The notes below the pieces were generated by a model, which was not told where the DNA came from, did not search any database, and saw nothing but the letters and a program-made list of their open reading frames with translations. From Chlamydoabsidia padenii (lineage: Eukaryota; Mucoromycota; Mucoromycetes; Mucorales; Cunninghamellaceae): a stretch of DNA of 64,000 bases. The DNA lies in the NCBI GenBank assembly GCA_025330725.1, contig JAIWND010000002.1, positions 1,178,001 through 1,242,000 on the forward strand, written 5' to 3'. Below, piece after piece: positions 47,085-58,750 of the stretch; position 1 is the stretch's first letter; each line of letters begins with the position of its first letter. The translations under genes and the position numbers were made by a program.

Positions 47085-48418
47085 ATGCGTTTCTTCACTA
47101 CTCCTATTGCTGGCTCTATTCGTGCTGCCGCTCAACCTTCTGCCCGCTTTGTCAACCAGGTAATACTATAGACTTGTTAATAAAAAAGGTCTACAGTACT
47201 CATTCACTAACCAATGCATTGTTGTGCTTCTACTATAGACTCCTCGTCTCGCCATGCGTAACTATAGCTCCCAAGCTCCCAAAAAGAGTGGTGGTAATGG
47301 TATTGTGTTTGCAGCTCTTTTGGGTCTCGGTGTTGCCGGTGGTCTTTACTACAACCAATCCTCCTCAATCTCTACCCATCACGAAGAAAACAAGTCCTCT
47401 GCCCCTGGTAAGCCTGCCTTTGATAACACTCAATTCAAGGCCTTCAAGGTAATACTTAAAAAAAAAAAAAGAGTTTGGAAGTAGTGTTTAGTTATTACAA
47501 AAAGGGAATGATAAACTCATACTATTCTTTATAGTTGATGGAAGTCCAAAAAATCAACCACGATACTAGCCTCTTCCGCTTCCAATTGGACAACCCTAAC
47601 GATGTCTCTGGTCTTCACACTGCTTCTTGCGTGATTACTCGTTATCCTATCACCAAGAAGGATGGCTCTCCTGGTTATATCATCCGTCCCTACACTCCCA
47701 CTTCCAAAGAAGAAGTAAGTTGACATCCAACCCCCCCCCTCTACAACCAAACTAACTCTATTCTATTTTTATTACCATTAGACTCAAGGACATGTTGATT
47801 TTATCGTCAAGGAATATCCCAAGGGTAAGATGAGCAAGCACTTCCATAACCTCAAGATCGGTGACGAATTGGAAATCAAGGGTCCTATTCCTAAGTATAA
47901 CTGGAGTGAACAATGCAAGGAAAACGTGGGTATGATTGCTGGTGGTACTGGTATCACTCCTATGGTAAGTGAAATAGATAGAGGAGAAAACACACACAGG
48001 AACTGACCTTCTCTCTTTTTATATATAGCTTCAAGTCATTCGTCATGTGTTTGATCCTATCCACAACAACGATAAGACCAAGGTGACTTTGATCTTTGGT
48101 AACCGTACTGAAGAAGATATCTTGCTCAAGGAAGAATTGGATGGTTATGCTAAATCCTACCCTGATCGATTCAAGGTGATCTATGCTTTGGATACTCCTC
48201 CTGCCAATTGGGATGGTATTTCTGGTTACGTGACTAAGGATGATATTGAAAAACATTTACCTGCTCCTGGTACTGATTCTTCCATGGTCTTTGTCTGTGG
48301 TCCTGATCCTCTTTTGGCCACGTTTGCTGGTGCCAAGAACCCTGATAAGAGCCAAGGTGAAGTCGGTGGTATCCTCAAGGAATTGGGTTATGATTCTACC
48401 AACGTATACAAGTTTTAG
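47085..48418 (+). CDS. MCR1: Mitochondrial NADH-cytochrome b5 reductase
   Basis: Five exons: 47085-47159, 47239-47448, 47535-47714, 47782-47964 and 48029-48418, giving 345 residues. The flavoenzyme transfers electrons from NADH to cytochrome b5 or small quinone/radical acceptors. The N terminus (MRFFTTPIAGSIRAAAQPSARF) is a mitochondrial presequence, followed by a transmembrane stretch (IVFAALLGLGVAGGLYYN), the layout of yeast Mcr1 with its outer-membrane and intermembrane-space forms. FAD motif RPYTPTS (around residue 145), the GKMSKHFHNLKIGD segment, NADH motif GGTGITPM (around 208) and CGPDPLLATFAG (around 305) are intact. Codons are strongly biased, suggesting high expression. Confidence 0.95.
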
Positions 48419-48571
48419 ATATAGTCCCCCCCTCCTCCATATTTAGTTAACAAATACACAATTGCACCCTTATACATGTATAATATCCATGTTTTGTCTT
48501 TATTCAATAAAATGATTTGGTCTTTTTTATTATGTTACATGATTATGATATCTATTCTATGCTATTCTATT

Positions 48572-50159
48572 CTATTTTGATACTACTATGCACATGTTTC
48601 TAGGTGAAGCCATAGGATCAAATAGAGGCCACATCTGGACAGCCCCACCATTGTCGGTCAGAGACTTGAGATACAACCATCGATCCACCAAAATTAAACT
48701 TTCCAGCACAGGAGCAAGTAATACGCGCAATGTCCAAAGCACGATAATTTGTTTATCCACCTGTTGATCTTTATACATTTGATGATACGTTTCCGCCTCC
48801 ATTTCAGAGATAGCTTCTGGTGCATAGTCGAGCCGCTTCATTGCTGTTTGGAAGTATTGAATATAAGACTTTTTCCGCTTCACCATACCAATAGGAGGAG
48901 CCTTTTCTGATAATCCTTTATCGACAATCGTGTGCTATTAATTAGAAAATGAATATTAGTAGAAGTATGGGTACGTTTATTTTTATGCAATCCACCCCTC
49001 TTACTTACCAGTAACACCGCCCGATAAAAGTATTGATTAAAAGATTGTTGACCAATCACAGGATCAGTCCATTTGGAAGGAGATTGACAAGCAAGCACGC
49101 GAGCACTATTACCCAATTGATAGTCTTTTCCCTTTAACCAGTCGCCCATGGGAAAGCCAGGTTGGAGACCTTGTTCAGATAAAAAGTGATAGCAACAACC
49201 CACATTGACAGCCCATTTGATTTGATCACTATTAGCAAATAGTCGGAAGATTGAAGTAGCCAAATCACCACAAGTATGTAAACCACACACTATCCAATGG
49301 CCATCATTATCATCACCCCATTTCGTCAAGACATCACCCACATTGGCGGGTGTCACCATTTCAGTCACGTGTTTGAGAGTGCCATTGGGTTGTTGTTGAT
49401 CGTCCAATGCCTTAAGTGCCCGTTGATCGAATCGTTCCGCCCCTTTGGTTTGTATTTCGCTCATATCCACAGCAAGCACCTGCATTCCATGCTTGAACGC
49501 GAGAATTCTTGAGAGGTAGCCTTGTCCTGAGCCGAGGTCTAATACTTGAGTGATACCATGAGCATCACCAATCGTCTTGATGAGTTGTGCCAGTAGTTCC
49601 ACTTCATGAATCTTCTTGTCTGACATACCACCTGCCAGTTTGTGTTTATCGACTTTGCCTTGATCATCTATTTTATACATTAGTAAAAATTAAAGTAAAT
49701 CATAAAACAGTATAGTATGTATGTATTTCTTTTTACTTACCAATTGTTTGAGTGCATTGTCGTGGCAGTGGTAGTGTTCTAACCAGTCGCAAATATTCCT
49801 TTAAAGAGTTTGGCCAGGTATCCTATATAAATACAAGATCAAAAACAATTAGTCAGGCATTTGCTTGTTCTTTATTTTTGCCTGATACTTACATTACAGT
49901 AGCTGCTATTAGTCAAGCTTAAAATGGAAGTAAACCAAGTTTGATAGTCTTCTTCATTGTCAAAAGAATCAGGTAGTAGAGCTTGTCGCCAGGTTGGATC
50001 CAACAGAGTCCAGTGCTTCATGGTAATAAAATCCCCTACATGAAGATCCGCAAGCCATCGGTATTTCTCCAAAAACTGGTAAAGAGTTTCAAGGTATTCG
50101 GTAGGTGTTTGATGACTAAAGTCGGCCGGTAGTTGTATATCTTGATTAGGTAAAAGCAT
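48572..50159 (-). CDS. METTL25/RRNAD1-like SAM-dependent methyltransferase
   Basis: Four exons: 49893-50159, 49741-49822, 49009-49667 and 48572-48934, giving 456 residues. Core marks are VLDLGSGQGYLSRILAFKHG (motif I, around residue 157), VLAVDMSEIQTKGAERFDQR, VCGLHTCGDLATSIFRLF, and NVGCCYHFLSEQ with a downstream GFPMG. HTCGDL plus NVGCCYH is characteristic of METTL25/METTL25B, family members of unsettled substrate. The start MLLPNQDIQ was preferred to an in-frame ATG at 50207, which lies only 11 bases from the shared promoter motif. It is divergent from the thioredoxin-like gene with 148 bases between starts. Confidence 0.88.
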
Positions 50160-50217
50160 TAAAAAGAGAGCAAAAGTTGAAAAAAGAAAAATAAAATCCA
50201 ATCGCACGCACTCTGGG

Positions 50218-50228
50218 CGGGATTTGAA
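50218..50228 (-). promoter_or_regulatory. Shared motif CGGGATTTGAA between divergent genes
   Basis: A single exact copy, in GGGCGGGATTTGAA, 59 bases from the METTL25-like ATG and 80 from the TXNL1-like ATG. Confidence 0.7.
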
Positions 50229-50307
50229 TTATTGAGACTTTCTTGAACCCTGCGTTCCTTTTTCTTTTTCTTCTTTTCTTTTACAAATAAATTAAAACAC
50301 GTACATC

Positions 50308-51904
50308 ATGTCAACTATTAAAGAAATCGGTAACGCAACTGTATTCCAACAACTCATCACATCTGTATCTGCCGACAAGTTGGTGGTTATTGACTTTTAT
50401 GCTACTTGGTGGTAAGTATAATGATTATAAAGTCCTTTGATGGACAAAAGAGTAGGATGTTGCTATTGTTTGCCAATAGATTGATACTAACTTTGACTTT
50501 TACTTGTTTCTATAGTGGACCTTGCAAGATGATCTCTCCTTTTATGGCTCAATTGGCCAGCCGCTACCGACATGTCCAATTTGCAAAGGTAACAATGACA
50601 TGCAAGTATTACGTATGCTTACTCATCCCTGTTTTTTTTTTGTCATTTTAATGGTATTGGTAGCTGGATGTTGATAAAGTCAAGGTAATTAAAGGTATAC
50701 GTGGTGGATAGTAAACTCTGAACTTATTTTCTCGCTCTCTTTTATAGGATGTGGCTACCCTTTGCAAAGTAACTGCCATGTAAGTATTGACTTGAAGAAA
50801 GGGTGACCAATAGAATACTCATATTCATCTCTCTTTAGGCCAACATTCCAATTTTACAAAGGTGGAAAAAAGGTCGCTGAACTGAAAGGTGCCAATCCCA
50901 CTCAACTGGAACAATATGTCAAGGAACATCAAGGTGGATCAGAGGTTGGATCTTCATCTTCTTCAAGTGCTGGTAATGGATTCGCTGGTGCTCCTGGTCA
51001 TGTAAGTAAAATGGATACTAATAATAAAAGGGAGGGAGGGGGGGGAACAAGGTAAACTAATACTGTATATGATAGAGCGACTTGACCGATATCATTACTC
51101 CTAACCAAATGGATGCCTTAAATCAACAAGAAGAACACAATGTCAAGAATCTCTTTAAAAAGGATGACTCGTATTTGGAAAGTGATGTGGATGAACAACT
51201 TATTATCAGTGTACCCTTTAATCAACGTCAGTAATGAATAGGGGTGATTGACATAGGGCGAGGACTAACTCACTTTCTCTCACTTTCTCTATATAGCTGT
51301 CAAATTGCATTCATTGAAATTCAAAGTGGCTGATATTGGTAAGTCATATAAATAATAACAGACAAATCACTCACATCGTCATTATCTTACTTTATATCAA
51401 TAGCCAAGGCACCCAAGACAATCAAGATTTTTGCTAACCGACAAAACCTTGGTTTTGAAGATGCTGATTCGATCAAGGAAACTCAAACTCTCATTTTGGA
51501 ACCAAAGGACTTTGAAGAAGATGCTGTGGTTAATCTTCGTTTTGTCAAATTCCAAAACATTGTCAACATTGTGGTAAGGATCAGGAATATGCCTCTCAAT
51601 TCGAATATGTATACTGATATGCTTTGTTTAATGGATCAACTAGTTATTTGTGGCTGACAACCAAGAAGATGAAGAAACGACTGCTATTCAACAATTGACC
51701 TTTATTGGGTAAGTGGGAACTATACTTGAAAAAGAATAAAATAAAGATGATCTATTGACATTTGTATTTATCTTTGTATATTTTAGATCAACCGTGGAAG
51801 TAAGTGGAACAAGTACAATCCAATGAAAATGATGATACTAACATTCTTTAATCTCATAGTCAACCAACATGAATGATTTAAAGAAGATGGGTGAAGAAGA
51901 ATAA
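50308..51904 (+). CDS. Thioredoxin-like protein with PITH domain (TXNL1-like)
   Basis: Eleven exons: 50308-50411, 50516-50588, 50664-50684, 50748-50779, 50839-51001, 51076-51226, 51297-51338, 51404-51573, 51644-51708, 51787-51799 and 51860-51904, giving 292 residues. The N-terminal thioredoxin domain has WCGPC (split by intron 1 between Trp/Cys and Gly), LDVDKVKDVATLCKVTAMPT with the cis-Pro, and FQFYKGGKKVAEL. The C-terminal PITH domain (from about residue 131) includes DLTDIITPNQMDALNQ, VKLHSLKFKV and APKTIKIFANRQNLGF, and ends with STNMNDLKKMGEEE. In animals TXNL1 is a redox-active proteasome-associated protein; the same is inferred here, and the neighbour PRE3 is not adjacent. Exons of 21 and 13 bases are unusually small. 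Confidence 0.94.
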
Positions 51905-52042
51905 ACAACCAAACATCACATATTTGGATTCGTAGTAGAAGCAGTATCAACATTTTTATTAGTATAGTATCTTGTTTTTAAATAAATGAATAAATTAGGA
52001 TTTGTTGCATAATCATAAAGTCCTACTTTGTACTTACTGTGT

Positions 52043-52054
52043 TTTCAATTCCCG
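52043..52054 (+). promoter_or_regulatory. Upstream motif TTTCAATTCCCG (WDR89-like)
   Basis: One-base variant, 83 bases before the ATG. Confidence 0.6.
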
Positions 52055-52136
52055 ACATTTGGAGAATGAAAATAAAAATCATCCCAGTGAACTTTTTTTT
52101 TTTTTTACTTTCTCTTCCTCTCTCTTTACCTTCCCC

Positions 52137-53404
52137 ATGGTTGCCATTAGCATCAACAATGATATGTTACCAAAGTATCAACTAGTGCGCAGTATGAACT
52201 TTGGATGGCAAGATCAATATGTATTCGACGTCACAGCAAACAGTCAATATGCCATTGCTTCAGCATCCGACAACTTGATTCGCCTCTATGACCTGTCAAC
52301 ATTACAACCAGCCACTTCATTATCCTTCCACCAACAACGGATCTCCAAAATCAAACTATTCAACGATCAATTCCTATTTTCAGCTTCAGAAGATGGTAAA
52401 TTGGCTCGTTGGGATTTACGAACCAGCACGACTCCAGTCCAAGTATTTGATTGTAAGTACAAAAGAAAAGTAGTTGATATTCGATTGCTAATCTTGTCTA
52501 CTTGACTTTTCTTTTTTTTTTTCTTTCAACTATAGACGGACGACCTTTGTCTGCCTTTGATATCAATTGCAACGATTCCATGGCTGTGGTTGGTACTTTA
52601 AACGAAGAAGTGGTACAAGCGGCTGAACTGGGCTTTTTTGATACTCGACAAACTCGTTTGATTCACAAATTCGAAGAATCCCATGGTGACGATGTGACAG
52701 AGGTAAACTGAACCCACCCACTATTGATTCCACTCACTCATTCTTCTTTTTATATAATAGATTCAATGTCATCCCACTCTTCCGTCACAACTGATATCCT
52801 GCTCAACTGACGGGTTGATTAATAGCTATGATGTGACGGATTTCGATGAAGAAGAAGCGCTTTTGGCAGTGGTAAATTCTGGATCCTCAGTCAACAAAAC
52901 AGGCTATTTTGGTCCAAATGCGGAATATCTCTTTTGTTTGACTCATTTGGAAACCTTCTCTTTACATACTCTGGAGGTAATAATCAAGATATAAATGGGT
53001 TGGGGTGGATACTGATCTATGTCTTTCTTTTTTTTTTTTTTCAATGTAGGGTGATCTATTATGTGATTATGGACAACTCAAACAACTGGATGGTGTGGAT
53101 TTTGCAATTGATTGTAACTATGATTCAAACTCTCAACGATTATACCTTGAAACTGGATCAAACAGGTAAAGAAAGAAAAAGAAGGATGATTTAATTGGTA
53201 CACTAACACACACACACAAACACAATCTTATCTAGTGGATCTATCAGCATCTTCCATGTCAATATCGACGAACTACAATTATGTCAGACATTACAAGCTC
53301 AAGGTGGTCATACTGATGTGGTGCGATCGCTTTACTGGAACCATGGGACACAAAGTATATTGACTGGTGGCGAAGATGGAATCATGTGTGCTTGGCAAGG
53401 ATGA
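52137..53404 (+). CDS. WD40-repeat protein, WDR89-like
   Basis: Five exons: 52137-52452, 52536-52702, 52761-52976, 53050-53165 and 53236-53404, giving 327 residues. It is a single beta-propeller. Repeats seen: YVFDVTANSQYAIASASDNL followed by IRLYDLSTL; ISKIKLFNDQFLFSASEDGK and LARWDLRT; TEIQCHPTLPSQLISCSTDG and LINSYDV; and a final HTDVVRSLYWN with SILTGGEDGIMCAWQG. The final blade and the FAIDCNYD segment resemble WDR89/YDR-type small propellers. It is likely a binding platform; no partner can be named. Confidence 0.82.
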
Positions 53405-53729
53405 ATCTAAACTGGGGACTTTATATAGATGCATAATCGTATAGTTTAGATTTTTATTTATTTGATTGGGTAAGACAAAATTGTAGATATTCCAACATTG
53501 TAGACTTGTATTATAATGTTGGTTCTTATTAAAAATGTAATGAAATAAAACTAGAGCTGTAATCTATTATTGGACTTGTGGATGATCTAAAACTGTTGCC
53601 TTTGTATTAATAGTGTAGTGATAGTGTATGGAATATAGGTAATGTATCAGTGCCTGAGCACTTTTTAATTATGCAAAGTTCCCATTGTCAGTGAAAACAA
53701 AATCCAGGGGCAGTTGGTCTTTTTATAAA

Positions 53730-53741
53730 TTTCAAATCCCG
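53730..53741 (+). promoter_or_regulatory. Upstream motif TTTCAAATCCCG (SWF1-like)
   Basis: Exact motif, 94 bases before the ATG. Confidence 0.65.
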
Positions 53742-53834
53742 ATGAGGTAGAATATTGAACCGCATCTTTAAAAAAGCACGGGCGAGCAAAGCCAATTAAT
53801 TCTTTGTCTTTTTCCTAATTCACATCAACCGACG

Positions 53835-54526
53835 ATGGTAAGAATAGATACTACTTACAATATATCCACTTTAATGATATTATAAACTTATTAAATACTT
53901 TTCTTCTACTTCATTATTGAACAATTAGGGACTTCTTGGGATATTGTTGGCCACTTTGGGTGTTATTTGTGTGGCACTTTTTATCTTGCTATTTGGAGAA
54001 AACCCAAAACTAAGGTAAACATATATGTATACCTTGCCAATCTCGATTCAGTTACTCATTCACTTTCTATTTTTTATAGACATGGCATAGTTGGAAAAGC
54101 ACATACCCTCTTGACTCGAACATTACCGAGAACCATCACGTAAGTTAGGGACACACTATCACGAAAACTACCACTTATTCATTGTTTGTATTTTGTAGTA
54201 TCATTCTTCGAAAAACCATTGGAGAAAGAAACTTGAAACGCTTAAGCAGGTGCTGGACATACTGCTGTGAATCCCGAAATCCGTTTTTACAGGTACAGTT
54301 ATTGTTGCTTTTTTAAGGAGAAGAGAGCATGTGTATGTATGTCTCAGGTGACTAACCAATGTAAATACTCTTTTGATGTGCAGATCTTCTTTGTCCTTTT
54401 GACGTCTGTATCCATTGGTGCCTTCTTGGTGTTTGCTTTACCACACATTCCTGGTATTTATCTCCACTCGATCCATTTGTAAGTTCTCTTTACCCCTCGA
54501 AAACACTATTCTAACATTTTATTTCT

Positions 54527-54572
<46 letters not shown>

Positions 54573-55671
54573 ACAGGTATATCATTCCCTGTCAAATTAT
54601 TTGGTTATATGTGTCTTATTATATTGCCTGTAGTGCAGACCCTGGAACAATCACTGAACAAAACCTACGATTCCACCTAGATTTGTTTCCATATGACGAA
54701 CTGCTTTATACACCAACAGATTGTAGTACTTGTCATCTTCTCAAGTAAGTAATCAGCACAACTAATTATGATAGACTAACTCGTATCTTTTATATAGACC
54801 TGCCAGGTCCAAACATTGCTCCATGTGCAAATCTTGTATTAGTAAACTGGATCATCACTGTGCTTGGCTGAATCGATGCGTGGGCTATAACAATCATCGG
54901 TACTTTTTTATGTTTTTATTTACCTTGACCCAATTCTGTGCTTATGGCTTCTATCTGTGCTTCCAAGTTTACCGTGGTATGGTGATCGAATGGGGACTGG
55001 ATCATGCTTATCTATTTGACAGGCGAACCGGGAAACAGGTCCCACTAAGCTTTAGAAAAGCATTAATCGTAAGTAAATCTTTATAATTGCAGACAATGAA
55101 ACTAACTCTTTTCTCCTCCCCCCCCCTCTGCCTTTTTTTTTTTTTTTTTTAATCAACATAGCATATCTTGCACAAGGATCGTATTATAGGATCAATTGGA
55201 ATTCTGTGTTTGGTCATCACTGTTGTTGTCTTTTTATTCATGGTTTATCAGTAAGTAATATTCCTCCCATGTAGGATATGTATAACTGACATTCCTTTTT
55301 TTTTTTTTTTTCTGGACTATAGATTATATCTGGTTGGCCGAGGAATTACTACCAATGAAGCATTTAAATGGGAAGTATTGGAAGATGCGATCGATCGAGG
55401 GGACATTTGGATTATCGAAGAAACACAACAACCAAGCACGTCGAAATCAGGCAAAAAGAACAAGAGCAATAATGCTAACAAGGATGAAAGCTTAACACGT
55501 CAATCTATCCGAAATCGACACAGATCAGCAAACTCCAACTCACCTTCTTCCCCTGGCACCATCATCAAAGAACATCAAGTCACCAGTCTTGAAGAAGTCG
55601 ATAATATATACGATCACGGCTTTATAATGAATCTTTGGGAAACCTTCTTCCCGAGACCCATTCCTAATTAG
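53835..55671 (+). CDS. SWF1: DHHC palmitoyltransferase, SWF1/ZDHHC4-like
   Basis: Nine exons: 53835-53837, 53929-54014, 54080-54139, 54199-54292, 54384-54478, 54577-54744, 54798-55068, 55162-55250 and 55323-55671, giving 404 residues. It S-acylates cysteines of membrane proteins; Swf1 acts on SNAREs in the ER. The cysteine-rich domain reads CSTCHLLK, PARSKHCSMCKSC and LDHHCAWLNRCVGYNNHRYF (active Cys around residue 187). The DHHC-xWLN-CVG variant is typical of Swf1. Four membrane segments surround it: LLGILLATLGVICVALFILL, IFFVLLTSVSIGAFLVFA, FFMFLFTLTQFCAYGFYLCF and IGSIGILCLVITVVVFLFMV. The C-terminal tail is Ser-rich and cytosolic. The first coding exon is only the ATG, immediately followed by GTAAGA. 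A 40-base poly(T) precedes exon 6. Confidence 0.93.
54531..54570 (+). repeat. 40-base poly(T) tract at an intron acceptor
   Basis: Uninterrupted T run five bases before the acceptor of intron 5 in the DHHC gene. Confidence 0.9.
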
Positions 55672-55772
55672 TATATAGATTTATCATTTATACATACTAG
55701 ATTCTACATTTTGAATAAACACCATCATTCTGTCTTGTCTTGTCTTCTTAATACCCATTTTGACTCTCTGAT

Positions 55773-55783
55773 CGGGATGTGAA
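55773..55783 (-). promoter_or_regulatory. Upstream motif CGGGATGTGAA (uL1m)
   Basis: One-base variant, 137 bases before the ATG. Confidence 0.45.
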
Positions 55784-55919
55784 TATTAAAATGCCGAAAT
55801 GTTTGTGGATTGAATTTTTTTTTTTTTTGTTTTCTTTTTTGACTTGTCTCTCCCTTTCTTTTTTTTTTTTTTTTTTTTTTTAAAAAAAATAATAATAATA
55901 TAATAATCCACCATACCAA

Positions 55920-56867
55920 ATGCTGTCCACCTCTTTACAACGCATTGGTCGACACTCGGCCCATCGACTTGCTATTCAACAATGCACCTACGCCACAAAG
56001 AAATCAGCAGCGCAAAAGATCAATCCTGACGCCGTGGATGTCAACCAAGCTGTGCGGGTATTGAAGGCCATGGAAGTCGGTCACCCCTCTCATCAAATCG
56101 AAGCTCATATCCAGTGCAAAATCGAAAAGTCAACTCCCTTGATCCGAGGCTCCTTGGTCCTCCCTAAAAGCATCAAACAAGAAGCGACGATTGTGGTGTT
56201 TGCGACGGGCAAAAAGGCAGAAGAAGCTCGTGCGGCTGGTGCTCAATACGTTGGTGGTGAAGAATTGATTGAACAAGTACAAAAAGGTGAATTCAAGTTT
56301 GATAAATGTATCTCTACTCCTCAAATGTTCCCTGCTGTCACCAAGATTGCTCGTGTCCTTGGTCCCAAAGGTTTGATGCCTACTGTCAAGAAAGGTAAGT
56401 AGAAACATACATAGAAACTTGTCTTTGTGATACTAACTTTTCTCTTTCTCTTTCTCTCTCTCTCTCTCTCTTTTTAATAGGCACTGTTACTGATGATGTG
56501 ACGGATATCGTACGAAAGTCAAAAAGCTCATTTGACTTTAAAGGTGACAAATTTGGTGTGTTGCATACAGGTAATGGGATCTTGTTATACATCAATAGAT
56601 AGGGATTTACTAAACAATCACTCTTTTATATCAGGTATCGGAAAGGTGGAATTCGAATCAAGTGATTTAGAAGAAAACCTCAAGGCGATCCTCGAAGAAT
56701 TACGTGTATTTGGAAAGGCAAACAATCTTAAAGGTAATATTGGATGTGATTGAGGTATAAAGGGTCATTACTAATTAATATCTTTTATTTTAGCATTCAT
56801 CCAAAATGTCTCACTCTCCTCTACCCGTGGCCCTGGTATTGCCATTGCTAATGGTGCTACTTTGTAA
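55920..56867 (+). CDS. MRPL1: Mitochondrial large-subunit ribosomal protein uL1m
   Basis: Four exons: 55920-56394, 56481-56570, 56635-56733 and 56794-56867, giving 245 residues. uL1 forms the mobile L1 stalk that handles exit-site tRNA. Residues 1-25 (MLSTSLQRIGRHSAHRLAIQ) form a mitochondrial presequence. The L1 core shows IRGSLVLPKSIKQEATIVVF, DKCISTPQMFPAVTKIARVL, GPKGLMPTVKKGTVTDDV (the L1 signature region) and VSLSSTRGPGIAIANGATL, close to the bacterial C terminus. The product lies in a cluster with uL5m downstream, though each gene has its own motif. Confidence 0.93.
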
Positions 56868-57086
56868 TTGCCCCCCCCCCTTTGTTTTTTATAAAATTCT
56901 TCTCCCCTTCCAAACTTAGATGTAGATGTATATTAATATCAATCCCCCATATTTTTTTTTATTGTTGTTGTTGTTGTAACTCTATTGTTTAACCCTTGAA
57001 AATAAAGATGTTATCCCTTCACATTATCTTGATGATACTATCTGGTCTATGCTTTGTGTATGTGGCCTGTGACAATTTTTGACAGT

Positions 57087-57097
57087 CGGGATTTCAA
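57087..57097 (-). promoter_or_regulatory. Upstream motif CGGGATTTCAA (uL5m)
   Basis: Recurrent motif, 94 bases before the ATG; a 24-base poly(A) lies between. Confidence 0.6.
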
Positions 57098-57190
57098 CTT
57101 TTATTTTGATCCTTCGTCTGGGGATAAACAAAAAAAAAAAAAAAAAAAAAAAAAGGTCCCTTCTCTTCTTCCCTTCCACTGTCAATATCA

Positions 57191-57447
57191 ATGCTGCGAT
57201 CCTTGCCTAGACGACTAAACCTTGCGCCTCGAATCAGCTCATTGAATACCACACGATTCTTGAACACCAGTCGACCTGCTGCATCATCACATGGATTATT
57301 ACGACTAAAGGAACATTATGACAGCACTTTAGCCCAAGATCTCATGATATTGGGATACGACCATTCACGTGTGGCTCCCTCCACCTCGAAATATCCTGAC
57401 TTGGAAGCCCAGATTAATCGTGCTTTACAAGCTACTGATGAACAAAC

Positions 57448-57478
<31 letters not shown>

Positions 57479-58106
57479 GAAACACCCTATGTCACTCGTA
57501 CTCGTAAAGGTGGTAAACCTGTCAAACCCATTCTCCCTTTGAAAAGTGCAAAAGCGATTCCTCGTCTCGACAAGATCACTCTACATGCTATGATTAAGGA
57601 TGCTATTGGAAATAAAAGCAACTTGTTATCTGCATTCATGGCCTTTCAAAGCATAACTGGTACTCGCCCTGAAGTAGTGTATGCTCGAACCTCTGTTGCT
57701 AATTGGAAACTTCGGTAAATTGCTATAGCATATTATAATTGGTGGTTACTGACTAAATACTTTTTGTTTTTTGTTTTGGGACTCTAGTGAAGGTATGCCT
57801 ATTGGTGTCAAGGTGACGTTACAAGGAGAAGAAATGTATCAATTCATGGACAAATTGGTGGAAATTGTATTACCTCGGTTAAAAGAATGGCCTGGAATGT
57901 CTATAACAGCAGGTGATGGAAATGGAAATGTGGCTATTGGATTCCCTCCTTCTGCGTTGGCTCTCTTCCCGGAAATCGAAAGCTCTTTTGATGTGTACCC
58001 AAAGATGACTGGATTCGATGTGACATTTAACACTACTGCCTTTACAAACACCGATGGTCGTCTCTTACTCTCTGGATTCTCTGTACCTTTTACTAAAACT
58101 AAATAG
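57191..58106 (+). CDS. MRPL7: Mitochondrial large-subunit ribosomal protein uL5m
   Basis: Two exons, 57191-57714 and 57788-58106, giving 280 residues. The N terminus (MLRSLPRRLNLAPRISSLNT) is a mitochondrial presequence. A Gln-rich linker (TQQQQQHQQQQE) follows. The L5 fold is marked by PRLDKITLHAMIKDAIGNKS, FQSITGTRPEVVYARTSVAN, REGMPIGVKVTLQGEEMYQF, VEIVLPRLKEWPGMS and MTGFDVTFNTTAFTNTDGRLLLS. uL5 sits in the central protuberance and contacts 5S-site RNA or its replacement. Longer than bacterial L5 (about 180) because of the presequence and linker. Confidence 0.92.
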
Positions 58107-58750
58107 ATCCACTAGCGCATACTTTTTTTTTATACATACTATCCCTTCCCCTCACTTACTTGTAGATGAATATCATTCCTTATTCTTGTAGTTTCACTAC
58201 ATGTTTATCATCCCCCTTTTTTTATTTTTATCTTACTTTATAATAAATTCATGATCTCTTCTTTTCTTCATTTGGGTAACATAATAATGCAAATGTGACC
58301 AGTTTTAATTGATGGGCACTGCGTTTGTAGCTTGGACCCTTTTTATTCAAGGCGTACCTGTTTTTAAAATCCAGATCCAGATCCACATGCCAGGGGCTCA
58401 CTTTGGCGCATGAACCTAATGTATTGTTCTCTATGCAAATAACATCATGCATAAAGTAAAAACTCACAATGTAGATAAAAGGATTAAAAATATTCAATTC
58501 CCGATTGAACCCCAAGATGTTCGCATCAGGTATGATATCAGGCACTTCACAAATCCGTACTTTTTCGTTCACATGAAAACTAATATCGATATTATGTCAT
58601 CTCTTACATTTCTCTGTAACCAAACATTTGTATTGGAGGAGGGAATATCACCAAGCTGAAATATCAACTCGATTAGATTCATCGTTTTGTAGAGATCAGG
58701 ATGTGTATGTTACTACTCCAATGAAAGCTTCAATTTGAATGCCCGAATTC
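58107..58750. other. Intergenic spacer
   Basis: Contains one distal motif variant, ATTCAATTCCCG at 58492-58503. No gene is supported. Confidence 0.4.

Noticed and set aside
50160..50207. Upstream in-frame ATG (50207) as METTL25-like start
   Set aside because: It lies 11 bases from the promoter motif and adds a hydrophobic run not expected for this methyltransferase; the ATG at 50159 is preferred.
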